Positions 26,866 through 35,814 of a stretch of 64,000 bases of DNA are shown here, piece by piece (positions within the stretch are counted from its first letter, which is position 1; each line of letters opens with the position of its first letter). The notes beneath the pieces were generated by a model. It did no database searches. It saw only the letters and a program-made list of their open reading frames with translations, and was not told where the DNA came from. Position numbers and translations under genes: made by a program. Origin of the DNA: Mucilaginibacter sp. (GTDB taxonomy: Bacteria; Bacteroidota; Bacteroidia; Sphingobacteriales; Sphingobacteriaceae); NCBI GenBank assembly GCA_028288025.1, contig JAQBOM010000001.1, positions 148,139-212,138 of the forward strand, read 5' to 3'.

Positions 26866-28086
26866 TTAATCGATAATTCCTTTGGGCCGCGGTTTATATT
26901 TTATCAAAAACGCTGATCTTCTGATATAATGATTCATCGGCTCTTCAATAAATTTAAACAGCGCTATCGACACAGCGTTTAGGATGATAAAAATATATAA
27001 GAGGTTTAATGTATCGTATTCGAAAGGCGAATGCCAATTAACGTCCCATTTATCATACAGGGTAAACACATCATTATTTAACCGATTGAAAAGGCTGTGT
27101 AAAAGATTATAGACCCACCCCAGGTGGATAAGATAGAAAATGTACGAGCTTTTACCCAGCAGCTCCACAAAGGGTGTCGCCAGGCCGCGTTTTAATAACG
27201 TTGGTTCGGTAAGCAGGCCATAAAAAAACAAAGCGATGGCCGGCGGAAGCAAATAGTTATTTGTAATGATACCAACGGGGCTTTCGAGTCCTGCATTCCA
27301 TGGCGGGATAATGGGCTGTAAAGCCGTAATGAAAATACAGATAAATATAGCCGTTAACCCCAGGTAAGTGAAATTGGTACTATTACTCCGTTTTATTCCG
27401 TTTTTAAGTATATATCTGGCGAGTTGGATACCCACAAAAAACTCGAAACATCTGCCTGCGAACGTAAAAAGAAACATAAAAGTAAAATTCCCGAAAAAGC
27501 CATACCAGTCAACGTGGCTGAATATGAGCACAAGCAGTATCCCGAATAAGGTTATGAGAACTGGCTGGAGAAAAAGCTTATGATATTTTTTTGCGATCAA
27601 AAAAATTATCGGCGCCGATAGATAAAAACACTCTTCGACCGTAAGCGACCATCCCTGGGCAATGCCACTATCCCAAAACCGGAAAAAAAACCCGCGCAAA
27701 AAAGTTATGTTCAACAGCATTACGCCCAAAGGATTTGATGAGCCTTTGGTTATCGCTTGATCACTACTAAAATAGTAATAGATAAACGCGCCAATGGTGA
27801 GCAACAAATACATGGGATAAATGCGCGCCACGCGGTTTTTAAGATAATGTTTAAACCAATAGGGCGTTAAATGAAAACCCCTGTAATAGCGGTAGGTGAT
27901 CAAAAACCCCGAGAGTACAAAGAAAATGGTAACCCCGATATGAAACTCGCCCAAAAAACGCCGGATGATATGTGGGTAGCTGTTGTCGAATACGTAGGCA
28001 AAATGCGATATAAATACAAGGTAAGCGGCAAACGCGCGCATCCCTGTCAATGCCGGAATATAATTTTGCTGGGGTCTTTGTGACAA
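26866..28086 (-). CDS. Acyltransferase 3 family membrane protein (OafA/YrhL-like)
   Basis: 406 residues with about ten membrane helices. Opening YIPALTGMRAFAAYLVFISH contains the LxxLRxxAxxxV...H signature of this family (catalytic His), followed by GVTIFFVLSGFLI and NRVARIYPMYLL (R-x10-R-type motif). These integral inner-membrane enzymes O-acetylate or acylate cell-surface glycans. Its position beside the polyprenyl-phosphate sugar transferase suggests modification of a surface polysaccharide. Confidence 0.93.
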   Translation of the reverse strand: MSQRPQQNYIPALTGMRAFAAYLVFISHFAYVFDNSYPHIIRRFLGEFHIGVTIFFVLSGFLITYRYYRGFHLTPYWFKHYLKNRVARIYPMYLLLTIGAFIYYYFSSDQAITKGSSNPLGVMLLNITFLRGFFFRFWDSGIAQGWSLTVEECFYLSAPIIFLIAKKYHKLFLQPVLITLFGILLVLIFSHVDWYGFFGNFTFMFLFTFAGRCFEFFVGIQLARYILKNGIKRSNSTNFTYLGLTAIFICIFITALQPIIPPWNAGLESPVGIITNNYLLPPAIALFFYGLLTEPTLLKRGLATPFVELLGKSSYIFYLIHLGWVYNLLHSLFNRLNNDVFTLYDKWDVNWHSPFEYDTLNLLYIFIILNAVSIALFKFIEEPMNHYIRRSAFLIKYKPRPKGIID

Positions 28087-28191
28087 ATCTTATTAAATTG
28101 AAAAATCTAAGATGAATTTTTTAAACGGAAAAATAAAGCGCGACTAAATTCAAATCCTATTATATATAAGGAAACCTGCGTTCCATGCCAG

Positions 28192-28446
28192 TTGTTTACA
28201 CATCAATTTGTCCCGTTAGGTTTTGGTCAATTGTTTACACATCAATTTTGTCCCGTTAGGGACAACCCCTTTGTAGAAAGGTTATTCAAAGATGCTTTGC
28301 CCCGTTAGGGGCTACCCAATTCGTTATATATCAGAAATCTGTCTTCCGGGTCAATTATTTACACATCAATTTGTCCCGTTAGGGACAACCCCTTTGTAGA
28401 AATGTAATTCAACAGACGCTTTGCCCCGTTAGGGGCTACCCAATTC
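28192..28446. repeat. Two-and-a-fraction copies of a ~96-bp hairpin repeat
   Basis: Full copies at 28227-28322 and 28351-28446 share the plan TTTACACATCAATTTGTCCC-GTTA-GGGACA ... TTTGCCCC-GTTA-GGGGC ... TACCCAATTC; a truncated copy (28192-28220) ends at the first GTTAGG. Each full unit has two hairpins with GTTA loops (TGTCCC/GGGACA and GCCCC/GGGGC). A further TGTCCCCTATGAGG follows. It fills the 430-bp space between the starts/ends of two minus-strand genes. The unit looks like a REP/BIME-type dispersed element. Confidence 0.9.
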
Positions 28447-28518
28447 TACAAATGGGTGTCCCCTATGAGGAAATACCAATTGTTAAATGACGTTTAAGTT
28501 TGTTTACAAACACGAAGG

Positions 28519-29469
28519 CTAAAGCGCCGATCCCTGTATCACATCCCTCGTTAATATTTTTTGGTCGATATAGTATTGTATTTCCGACTTTTTGAGGCCC
28601 CAGTTTGGTGCGATGAGCAACTCCATATCGCTAAGGCCGAACAGGCGCTGGATAACAATACCCGGTCGGATCAGCGGAAGTAGCTCACATAAAAAATTGG
28701 CGTATTCGTCGAGGGTAAAAAGTTTAAACGGTTCGCGTTTGTATTTAACGCCCATAACCGAGCCTTCAACAATATGCAGGTGGTGAAACTTAACAAATGT
28801 TATCTGCGGGAAACGGTTGATCTCATCGGCGTATCGCAGCATCATTTCGGTAGTTTCCCAGGGGAATCCAAAAATGGTATGCACGCAAACATCAAGCTTG
28901 CTGTTTTCGAGTAAACCCAGGGTGTTTACCAGATCATCATGGCTGCAGCCCCGGTTGATCTGCGACAGGGTATCGTTATAAATTGATTCCATGCCCATTT
29001 CCAGGTCGACATCGAAGCGATCGGTATAACTTTCCAGCAGGGCTATTTTTTCGGCGTCGATACAATCAGGCCGTGTGCCTACCGACAGGCCGACGATATC
29101 TTCGGTGCCATAGCTCAAGGCCTCGTCATACATCATTTTTAAATAATGAGTTGGCGCATAGGTATTGGTATTCGGCTGAAAATAGATAATGAATTTATCG
29201 GCTTTATTCCCTTTCCGGGCACGTTCCATGCCCTGGATAACTTGTTCGCGAACAGTGGGCGCATTGCGCGAAACCGAAGGCGTAAACGAATCGACATTGC
29301 AATAGGTACAGCCGCCATAACCTTTGGAGCCATCGCGGTTGGGGCAGGTAAAGCCGCCATCAACAATTACCTTGAAAACACGGTGCCCTTTATATTTTTC
29401 GCGCAGCCATGCCCCGTAATTGTTATATCCCTTAAAGCCTTGTTTACGCGCTATTTCTGTAACCTGCAT
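28519..29469 (-). CDS. TIGR01212-family radical SAM protein (YhcC-like)
   Basis: The ORF extends to 29487, but MQVTEIARKQGFKGYNNYG from ATG 29469 is the typical start (316 residues). Cluster-binding cysteines lie in FTCPNRDGSKGYGGCTYCN, the family's variant of CxxxCxxC. IIYFQPNTNTYAP, VGLSVGTRPDC and ELGMES follow, as in E. coli YhcC. It is a radical S-adenosylmethionine enzyme of unresolved substrate, thought to act in sulfur or tRNA-related chemistry. Apparently monocistronic. Confidence 0.92.
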   Translation of the reverse strand: MQVTEIARKQGFKGYNNYGAWLREKYKGHRVFKVIVDGGFTCPNRDGSKGYGGCTYCNVDSFTPSVSRNAPTVREQVIQGMERARKGNKADKFIIYFQPNTNTYAPTHYLKMMYDEALSYGTEDIVGLSVGTRPDCIDAEKIALLESYTDRFDVDLEMGMESIYNDTLSQINRGCSHDDLVNTLGLLENSKLDVCVHTIFGFPWETTEMMLRYADEINRFPQITFVKFHHLHIVEGSVMGVKYKREPFKLFTLDEYANFLCELLPLIRPGIVIQRLFGLSDMELLIAPNWGLKKSEIQYYIDQKILTRDVIQGSAL

Positions 29470-29544
29470 TGCTGCAAAGATACACATAATCGGCTACGCA
29501 TGTTTTCATGTGCATTGTTAAAAATGCATATGACATATAGAAAA

Positions 29545-30252
29545 TTACTCGGCCCTTGTGATCCTGCCTGAACCTACAGTGCGGACATCAGAGATATTTG
29601 CATGCCCCGAATAGACCACACTTCCGGAGCCGACGATACGGGCTGATATACTATTATCCGCAGCGAAGTAGGCATTGCCCGAACCGGCTATCGATACTGA
29701 CGCGTTATTGGTTTTGAATTCCTTTCCCAGCATTTCGCCCGATCCGGCAATTGATATGCTGGCGTCGTGCGAAGTGCCGTTCAGGTGAAGCGAACCTGAT
29801 CCGCTGATGGCAATATGCAACCCTTCAGACTTCACCGAAGAAGTAATATTGCCCGAACCGCTTATAGTTAACTTTACATTATCGCCGCTTAAAATTCCGT
29901 CGACGGTTATGGTGCCCGAACCAGCGTTTGCCAGGGCCGACAATGATTTCGCGGTTACATAAATATTAATTTCTCCTTTATGGTCATCATCATTCCAATC
30001 ATGATTATGTTTGAATTTGATCTTTAATTTTTCGTTTTCAACTACCGTTTCAATTTCGTTGAGGACAGATGCATCGCCGGTAAGGCGTAAGCTTTCGGTC
30101 CCGTCGATCTTCACATGTACGTGAAAGGGCCCGCCCGAGGCAATGCTGTTAAACCCGGAAATTTCCCTTTTTTGTTCAGATTGGGCGAATGTGTTTTTTG
30201 TAGCCGCTATAAATAAGAATACGGCAAAAATGGAGTAGGTTATTTTTTTCAT
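29545..30252 (-). CDS. DUF2807 head-GIN-domain secreted protein
   Basis: 235 residues with a signal peptide (FLFIAATKNTFA|QSEQ). The body is a right-handed beta-helix of ~20-residue turns with repeated GSG motifs (LANAGSGTITVDG, LTISGSGNITSSV, IAISGSGSLHLNG, SIAGSGEMLGKE, VGSGSVVYSGH), typical of the putative auto-transporter adhesin head GIN domain. Function unknown; it lies 68 bases downstream of the AsmA-like gene on the same strand. Confidence 0.92.
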   Translation of the reverse strand: MKKITYSIFAVFLFIAATKNTFAQSEQKREISGFNSIASGGPFHVHVKIDGTESLRLTGDASVLNEIETVVENEKLKIKFKHNHDWNDDDHKGEINIYVTAKSLSALANAGSGTITVDGILSGDNVKLTISGSGNITSSVKSEGLHIAISGSGSLHLNGTSHDASISIAGSGEMLGKEFKTNNASVSIAGSGNAYFAADNSISARIVGSGSVVYSGHANISDVRTVGSGRITRAE

Positions 30253-30320
30253 GACACTTGTTTATATACAAGATGCGTCTGATTTGCTAAACGTTGCATG
30301 AAATTATAAGATTGGTAATA

Positions 30321-32177
30321 TTAGCCGGCAGGTGATGCCTGCGCAGCCTTTTGCAATTTTTTCTCTTCTCTTTTTTTCTTGCGTTCGGCCCTGCGCTGTT
30401 TGCGCATCTCTTTGCGCGTAAGGCGGTCTTTTTTATTGGCGGCATTCTGGCTAATGCGTGTGGCTGCGGCTTGTTGTGCTTCTTTAGTTATGCCTGCACA
30501 GGGTTTAATTCCCGCCAGCAGGGTTTTCCACAGGGTTTTAAAAAATGGCGAGGTCCGTGGCCGCGCATATACAACATTAAACGACCTGGGTGTTTCGCCG
30601 GGATTGTCCGGGTTATTATGTTTAATGATGAATACATTTGTAAACAACGAAGCTATTTGTTTTTTCTTCAATACCGCGTTGGCTGTATCGGCATTCATCA
30701 GGCTTATCTCCAGGTTGTTGTATAAGATGGACACAGGCCCCGTTGATCTATCGCGGTTACCCTTAATATCAAAATCGAAACGTTTAACGGTGCCTGTGCT
30801 GAACTTAATCATCGCCAGCGGAACAACTGCCGTATTGATTGTTGGCAGATCCATCGGGCCAAGGTGGCCCTTATAGCTGAAGCTATGTTTCTCATCAGTC
30901 AGGTTAAAACTAAAAAAAACATTCAGTTTTCCCCTATTCATGAAATAAGTAGTTAGCTGCGCGGTGGATATGCCATTTTTTTGTAAAGCCTCTTTTTGCG
31001 TGGTTATATTAAAAAGGTTTCCGCTGGTATTATTGAATGTAAGCGTGCCGGTTTTGTGTGATTTTATATTGTACTCGGTATAATCGATGTTCAGATGATT
31101 TACGCTGATGGTATCGAGTTTTAAGGCAGTATTGAGTGTGTGTATAAGCACATTCGGAAATGTTTTCACCTTATCGGTACTGTCGGCAGCTGAAGGGTTC
31201 GGGTTGCTGAATATGGCAATTGCCCCGGAATTTAAGATAAGCTTCGAGGCCGTAAAAGTCCGGTATTTATGATAATTTAAAAAGTCAAAATTGTTTAGCT
31301 GGATCGAGTCGAGGCGGAACGTAAACCTATCGGCCATGCTCTTTCCAAAAAATACAACGGACTTAACCGGCTGCATGGTGAACCCCGTAATATTTAAACG
31401 CGACGTTAATGTTGATAGCTTAAGGTTTTTTATATTATAGGCATATAAGCCGCTGGCCGATTTGCCTTTGTAGTTATTCAACTCGGCAACAATGTCGCGG
31501 CAGTATAGAAGCCTGCTTTTATCAGTTTGTGTAGCCGAGTCGATCAGCAGGTCAGTGGCGCTCAGGTTCATTTCCTTGAGTTCTGAGATTTCCAGTTTAT
31601 TGCCCGAATAATCCTCGTAACGGAGCTTCACGTCACCTAATATGATGCTCCCTACCTGGATGGAATGCAAGCTCTTTGATATCTTCTGGTAGGCGGTCCG
31701 GTTATCTTTTACAACAGTATCTTTGGTATGATTTAGCTGATAGCTGACCTTTAACTCTGGACTGTTAAGGATGATCTCGCCGATCTCGAGCTTATGCTGA
31801 AAATATAATTTGAAAGGATGGATATGCGATAAAGTAAGACGCTTAACATGCAGTTCAACCAGGTTATTCGGTGCAAGGTGCCTGCTTTTTTCGCTGTCGT
31901 AAACTCCGGCATTGGGTTTTAGCGTTATGTTGTAAATGACAATGGTACCACGGAGAACGTGTAGCTCAGCGGAAGAGAAATCAATATTATATAGCCCGTC
32001 GCTGCTTTTTGAAACAACATCTTTAACCTTGCCCGCCAATATAGGCGACCAATACTGGTTGATTATAAATCCCAATATTAAAACCAGGGCGATAATAACC
32101 AATATTATCCTGGCAAGCACCCGCTGCCATCTCTCATTTAGAAAATCAAACGCCCCTTTTAGTTTTGGTAGTTTCAT
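30321..32177 (-). CDS. AsmA/DUF748-like inner-membrane-anchored protein
   Basis: 618 residues: short cytoplasmic tail, one helix (IILVIIALVLILGFIINQYW), then a long beta-rich periplasmic region with the AsmA-like opening DIDFSSAEL/RGTIVIYNITL and repeated LxLxxxxL strands. It ends in a strongly basic, Lys/Arg-rich coil (RKEMRKQRRAERKKKREEKK). AsmA-like proteins help move lipids between membranes. The similarity is at the level of fold pattern; I do not recognise a named subfamily. Confidence 0.7.
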   Translation of the reverse strand: MKLPKLKGAFDFLNERWQRVLARIILVIIALVLILGFIINQYWSPILAGKVKDVVSKSSDGLYNIDFSSAELHVLRGTIVIYNITLKPNAGVYDSEKSRHLAPNNLVELHVKRLTLSHIHPFKLYFQHKLEIGEIILNSPELKVSYQLNHTKDTVVKDNRTAYQKISKSLHSIQVGSIILGDVKLRYEDYSGNKLEISELKEMNLSATDLLIDSATQTDKSRLLYCRDIVAELNNYKGKSASGLYAYNIKNLKLSTLTSRLNITGFTMQPVKSVVFFGKSMADRFTFRLDSIQLNNFDFLNYHKYRTFTASKLILNSGAIAIFSNPNPSAADSTDKVKTFPNVLIHTLNTALKLDTISVNHLNIDYTEYNIKSHKTGTLTFNNTSGNLFNITTQKEALQKNGISTAQLTTYFMNRGKLNVFFSFNLTDEKHSFSYKGHLGPMDLPTINTAVVPLAMIKFSTGTVKRFDFDIKGNRDRSTGPVSILYNNLEISLMNADTANAVLKKKQIASLFTNVFIIKHNNPDNPGETPRSFNVVYARPRTSPFFKTLWKTLLAGIKPCAGITKEAQQAAATRISQNAANKKDRLTRKEMRKQRRAERKKKREEKKLQKAAQASPAG

Positions 32178-32494
32178 TATGTCTGGTTAGCCTGGCGTTT
32201 TTGTTTTTCTGATTATTTCTGTTCCTCTAAATGGTGAAGCTATTAAACAAAGTTACAATCCTGTCAACTGTTCCCCACTCACCTGCCTGAAAACAGCTTT
32301 TTTATGCAATTGTTCTCTGTAATACTCAATTTACCGCTAATATCTTAAATAGCGCTTTTTTCACCAAACATATTTATTTCACTCTTCTCCATTAACAAAG
32401 CGCAAGTCACTGCAATTATCAAAAAATTGTTACTGACAATCTGTCACGCTATTTATATTTTATGTACTTTTGCGGACTAATTTGATCATAACGA
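32178..32494. other. Divergent intergenic region (AsmA-like / miaB)
   Basis: 317 bases between divergent starts. The only recognisable signal is a Bacteroidota -7 box TACTTTTG (32465-32472, form TAnnTTTG) 22 bases before the miaB ATG; no good -33 TTTG is found at 19 bases. Nothing else seen. Confidence 0.5.
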
Positions 32495-33994
32495 ATGGAT
32501 TTACTGATTCCGGATAAAGTGCACGACGAAGCCCGGCAGGGGGAAGCATTATTATTAGAACCGCTGAGTAATACAACCAATAACCGTAAGCTTTATATCG
32601 AAAGTTATGGCTGCGCCATGAATTTCTCCGATAGCGAGATCGTAGCGTCTATTTTGCTTGAAAAAGGATTTGAAACAACATCAGATTATAATGTTGCCGA
32701 CGTTATTTTTATAAACACCTGCTCTATCCGCGAAAACGCTGAACAACGCGTTCGCAATCGCTTAAAGGAATTTACCATTGCCAAAGTAAGAAACCCGGGA
32801 TTAATAGTAGGTGTGCTGGGATGTATGGCCGAGCGCTTAAAATCAAAATTTCTTGAAGAGGAAAAACTGGTCGATGTAGTAGTTGGCCCGGATGCTTACC
32901 GCGACCTGCCGAACCTTATTGAACAGGTTGACGGCGGCCAAAGGGCGGTTAATGTGCTGCTATCGCGCGAGGAAACTTATGCCGATATAAGCCCCGTACG
33001 TTTAAACAGCAACGGCATCAATGCTTTCGTGTCCATAATGCGCGGATGCGATAACATGTGTTCGTTCTGCGTTGTTCCCTTTACTCGCGGCCGTGAGCGC
33101 AGCCGTGATCCGCAGTCAATAGTTAACGAATGTACCGACCTGTTTAACAGGGGGTACCGCGAGGTTACCTTGTTGGGGCAAAACGTTGATTCGTATAAGT
33201 GGAAGTCGGAAGTCGGAGGTCAGAAGTCTGAAGTCAGAAATCTGAATGGCGAATTTGAAGTACAAAAAGAAGTCGCCCCTACCGGAGGAGATTTAGAGGG
33301 GGCTGCCGTCAATTTTGCCAGCCTGCTTGAAATGGTTGCTTCAGTTAGTCCTCAACTGCGTGTACGTTTTTCGACCTCGCATCCCAAAGATATCACCGAC
33401 GAGGTGCTGCATACCATTAAAAAGCACGCTAACATTTGTAATTATATCCACTTGCCTGTTCAATCCGGCAACAGCCGTGTGCTTGAACTGATGAACAGGA
33501 CTTACGATCGGGGATGGTACATTAACCGCATCGATGCCATCAGGCGTATCATACCGGAGTGCGCCATATCAACGGATGTGATCACAGGTTTCTGCACCGA
33601 AACGGAAGAAGAGCACCAGGACACATTAAGCATGATGGACTACGTGCACTATGATTTTGCCTATATGTTCATGTACTCCGAAAGACCGGGAACATTAGCT
33701 GCCAAACGGTATGCAGATGATATACCTGATGAGGTAAAGCGGAGACGTTTAAAAGAGATCGTGGCAAAACAGCAGGAGCATTCATATCTGCGTTTACAAC
33801 TGCTTGTTGGCACAACCCAGAGAGTTTTGATAGAAGGGTTTTCAAAAAAATCGGATAATGATTATTGCGGCAGAAGCGACCAGAACGCTATGGTGGTGTT
33901 CCCGGTAACGGAAAATTATAAACCCGGCCAATACGTAGATGTGCTGATTGACAGGTGCACAACAGCAACTTTGCTGGGAAATGTAATTAGTTAA
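32495..33994 (+). CDS. miaB: tRNA-2-methylthio-N6-dimethylallyladenosine synthase MiaB
   Basis: 499 residues. UPF0004 domain with its three auxiliary-cluster cysteines ([30 protein letters not shown]); radical SAM domain with [20 protein letters not shown]-terminal TRAM domain. It adds the methylthio group to i6A37 of tRNAs reading UNN codons. Between [11 protein letters not shown] and FASLLEMVA, where homologues have ~10 residues, there are ~40 residues encoded by repetitive DNA (33202-33308), in frame. The catalytic motifs are intact, so the enzyme may tolerate the insert. Followed by a sigma-54 regulator. Confidence 0.96.
   Translation: MDLLIPDKVHDEARQGEALLLEPLSNTTNNRKLYIESYGCAMNFSDSEIVASILLEKGFETTSDYNVADVIFINTCSIRENAEQRVRNRLKEFTIAKVRNPGLIVGVLGCMAERLKSKFLEEEKLVDVVVGPDAYRDLPNLIEQVDGGQRAVNVLLSREETYADISPVRLNSNGINAFVSIMRGCDNMCSFCVVPFTRGRERSRDPQSIVNECTDLFNRGYREVTLLGQNVDSYKWKSEVGGQKSEVRNLNGEFEVQKEVAPTGGDLEGAAVNFASLLEMVASVSPQLRVRFSTSHPKDITDEVLHTIKKHANICNYIHLPVQSGNSRVLELMNRTYDRGWYINRIDAIRRIIPECAISTDVITGFCTETEEEHQDTLSMMDYVHYDFAYMFMYSERPGTLAAKRYADDIPDEVKRRRLKEIVAKQQEHSYLRLQLLVGTTQRVLIEGFSKKSDNDYCGRSDQNAMVVFPVTENYKPGQYVDVLIDRCTTATLLGNVIS
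33202..33308 (+). repeat. In-frame repeat insertion inside miaB
   Basis: 33202-33243 is six degenerate heptamers GAAGTCG/GAAGTCG/GAGGTCA/GAAGTCT/GAAGTCA/GAAATCT. 33269-33308 (GAAGTCGCCCCTACCGGAGG ...) is like the intergenic hairpin boilerplate found elsewhere. Both together encode [11 protein letters not shown] ... APTGGDLEG in the miaB frame. Confidence 0.8.
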
Positions 33995-34065
33995 TTTGAT
34001 GATTTGAAAATTCGAAGATGGCTTAATTCTCAAATTTTAAAATTGCCAAATTTTCAAATTGAAAA
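33993..34065. repeat. Inverted word-array repeat
   Basis: Left arm GATTTGAAAATTCG and right arm CAAATTTTCAAATT are inverted and degenerate with ~8-bp period (CAAATTTT, AAAATTGC, CAAATTTT). It lies between miaB and the sigma-54 regulator and ends 3 bases before that start codon. Confidence 0.7.
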
Positions 34066-34067
34066 CT

Positions 34068-35291
34068 ATGGAAATACAGGAAATAAAACAACGCTTCGGT
34101 ATCATCGGCAATTCGCCTTTGCTTCACCGGGCCATAAATATAGCTAACCAGGTTGCGCCTACGGATATCTCGGTTTTAATAACAGGAGAGAGTGGTAGTG
34201 GTAAAGAGGTTTTTTCGCACATCATACACCAGATGAGCCCGCGCAAGCACGGGCCATTTATAGCCGTAAACTGCGGCGCCATACCTGAAGGCACTATTGA
34301 CTCGGAATTGTTCGGTCACGAAAAAGGGTCGTATACCGGCGCTGTTGGCGAGCGTAAGGGATATTTTGAAACCGTAAACGGCGGTACTATATTTTTAGAT
34401 GAAATTGCCGAGATGCCTTTGGGCACGCAAGCGCGGTTGTTACGGGTTTTGGAATCGGGCCAGTACATCAGGGTGGGGTCTTCCAAGGTAGAGAAAACGA
34501 ATGTGCGTGTTATTGCTGCTACAAACGTGGACGTGTACGAGGCGGTCAAAAATGGCAAATTCCGCGAGGACCTTTATTACCGGTTGAACACCGTTCCGCT
34601 ACGCATACCACCTTTGCGCGACAGGAAGGAAGATATCTACTTATTATTCCGAAAATTTACGTCCGACTTTACCGATAAATACCGCACGCCGCCTATCCAG
34701 CTGGATGACGAAGCGCAGCAGGTATTGGTCAATTACTCGTGGCCTGGCAATGTCCGGCAGTTAAAAAATATGGCAGAGCAACTGGCCGTACTTGAGCGCG
34801 ATCGCGTCATCACTGCACAAACACTGCTGAACTACCTCCCGCAGGAAGCAACCGGCAGAAACCTGCCAATGCGCCTTGATCATCAAAAGGAAGATTTTTC
34901 GGAACGCGACATTTTATATAAAGTGCTGTTTGATATGAAGCGCGACATGGTCGAACTAAAAAAACTGGTGGCGGATATTATTGAACATGGCGGTGTTTCA
35001 GTTAATCATGCTAATAATTCACAGGCCATAAACCAGCTATATCGCGACATAGAATTACCCGGCACGTCCGAAGCGCAATTTACCTTACAGCATCCCGTTA
35101 ATAACAACAATCAATATAATATCACCCACGATGCCGAAGAAGTTGAAGAGTCGCTTTCGTTAATTGATAAGGAATCGGACCTTATCCGCAAGGCTCTAAA
35201 AAAACATAAAGGCAAACGCAAGCTGGCGGCAAATGAACTGGGGATATCGGAACGGACTTTATACAGGAAAATTAAAGAGCTAAATTTATAA
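34068..35291 (+). CDS. Sigma-54-dependent transcriptional activator without a sensor domain
   Basis: The track's TTG at 34059 is in repeat DNA; ATG 34068 is preferred (407 residues). The AAA+ domain starts almost at residue 1: Walker A GESGSGKE, GHEKGSYTGAVGE (GAFTGA loop variant GSYTGA), Walker B GGTIFLDEIAEM, arginine fingers in NTVPLRIPPLRDRKEDI. The C-terminus is a Fis-type helix-turn-helix (KRKLAANELGISERTLYRKI). No receiver, GAF or PAS domain, so activity must be set by partners or expression. Stop and lptE start are one base apart. Confidence 0.93.
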   Translation: MEIQEIKQRFGIIGNSPLLHRAINIANQVAPTDISVLITGESGSGKEVFSHIIHQMSPRKHGPFIAVNCGAIPEGTIDSELFGHEKGSYTGAVGERKGYFETVNGGTIFLDEIAEMPLGTQARLLRVLESGQYIRVGSSKVEKTNVRVIAATNVDVYEAVKNGKFREDLYYRLNTVPLRIPPLRDRKEDIYLLFRKFTSDFTDKYRTPPIQLDDEAQQVLVNYSWPGNVRQLKNMAEQLAVLERDRVITAQTLLNYLPQEATGRNLPMRLDHQKEDFSERDILYKVLFDMKRDMVELKKLVADIIEHGGVSVNHANNSQAINQLYRDIELPGTSEAQFTLQHPVNNNNQYNITHDAEEVEESLSLIDKESDLIRKALKKHKGKRKLAANELGISERTLYRKIKELNL

Positions 35292-35292
35292 G

Positions 35293-35814
35293 ATGAAAAG
35301 AGCATCCGGATGGTTACTATTTATCGGTTTTATTTTGTTGTGGCAATCGTGCACTTATAATTTAAGTTTAAGTGGTTCATCAATACCGCCAACAATGAAG
35401 ACTATACGGGTTGACTTTTTTGAGAATAATGCCCAGCTTGTGGTAAATACATTGAGCCGGCAATTTACCGAGGCATTGAAAAGCCGCATTCGGAATACAA
35501 CCCGCCTGGATGTTGTACAGGCCGGTGATGCCGATGCAATATTTTCGGGCAGTATTACCGACTATACTATTGCCCCTGTTTCTATCCAGGCTACTAACAA
35601 CAATGTTGCCCCTATAGCCGGCGCCAGCCGGTTAACGATAACGGTTAGGGTAAAATATGTTTATGATGCAGATAAAAAGCTTAGTTTTGAAGAAACATTT
35701 TCGAGATACGAGGATTTTACCGGAGATATTGCTGCCAAAGAGCAGACGCTTATCTCGGACATCAATAAGCAATTAACCGAAGATATTTTTAATAAAGCCT
35801 TTGCAAATTGGTAA
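35293..35814 (+). CDS. lptE: LptE-family lipopolysaccharide assembly lipoprotein
   Basis: 173 residues; lipobox region LLWQSC|TYN. The conserved Bacteroidota LptE layout is present: C-TYNLSLSGSSIPPTMKTIRV, NTLSRQFTEALKSRI, and ADAIFSGSITDYTIAPV. LptE plugs the LptD barrel that inserts LPS in the outer membrane. The end overlaps the next ORF by 14 bases, if that ORF starts at its TTG. Confidence 0.88.
   Translation: MKRASGWLLFIGFILLWQSCTYNLSLSGSSIPPTMKTIRVDFFENNAQLVVNTLSRQFTEALKSRIRNTTRLDVVQAGDADAIFSGSITDYTIAPVSIQATNNNVAPIAGASRLTITVRVKYVYDADKKLSFEETFSRYEDFTGDIAAKEQTLISDINKQLTEDIFNKAFANW

Noticed and set aside
28192-28446. Possible CRISPR array (repeats with spacers)
   Set aside because: Only two full copies, ~96-bp units with internal hairpins, no uniform 28-37-bp repeat or regular spacers, and no cas genes nearby.
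30379-30876. 165-residue plus-strand ORF
   Set aside because: Antisense shadow of the AsmA-like gene, whose own frame has a membrane anchor and consistent protein pattern.
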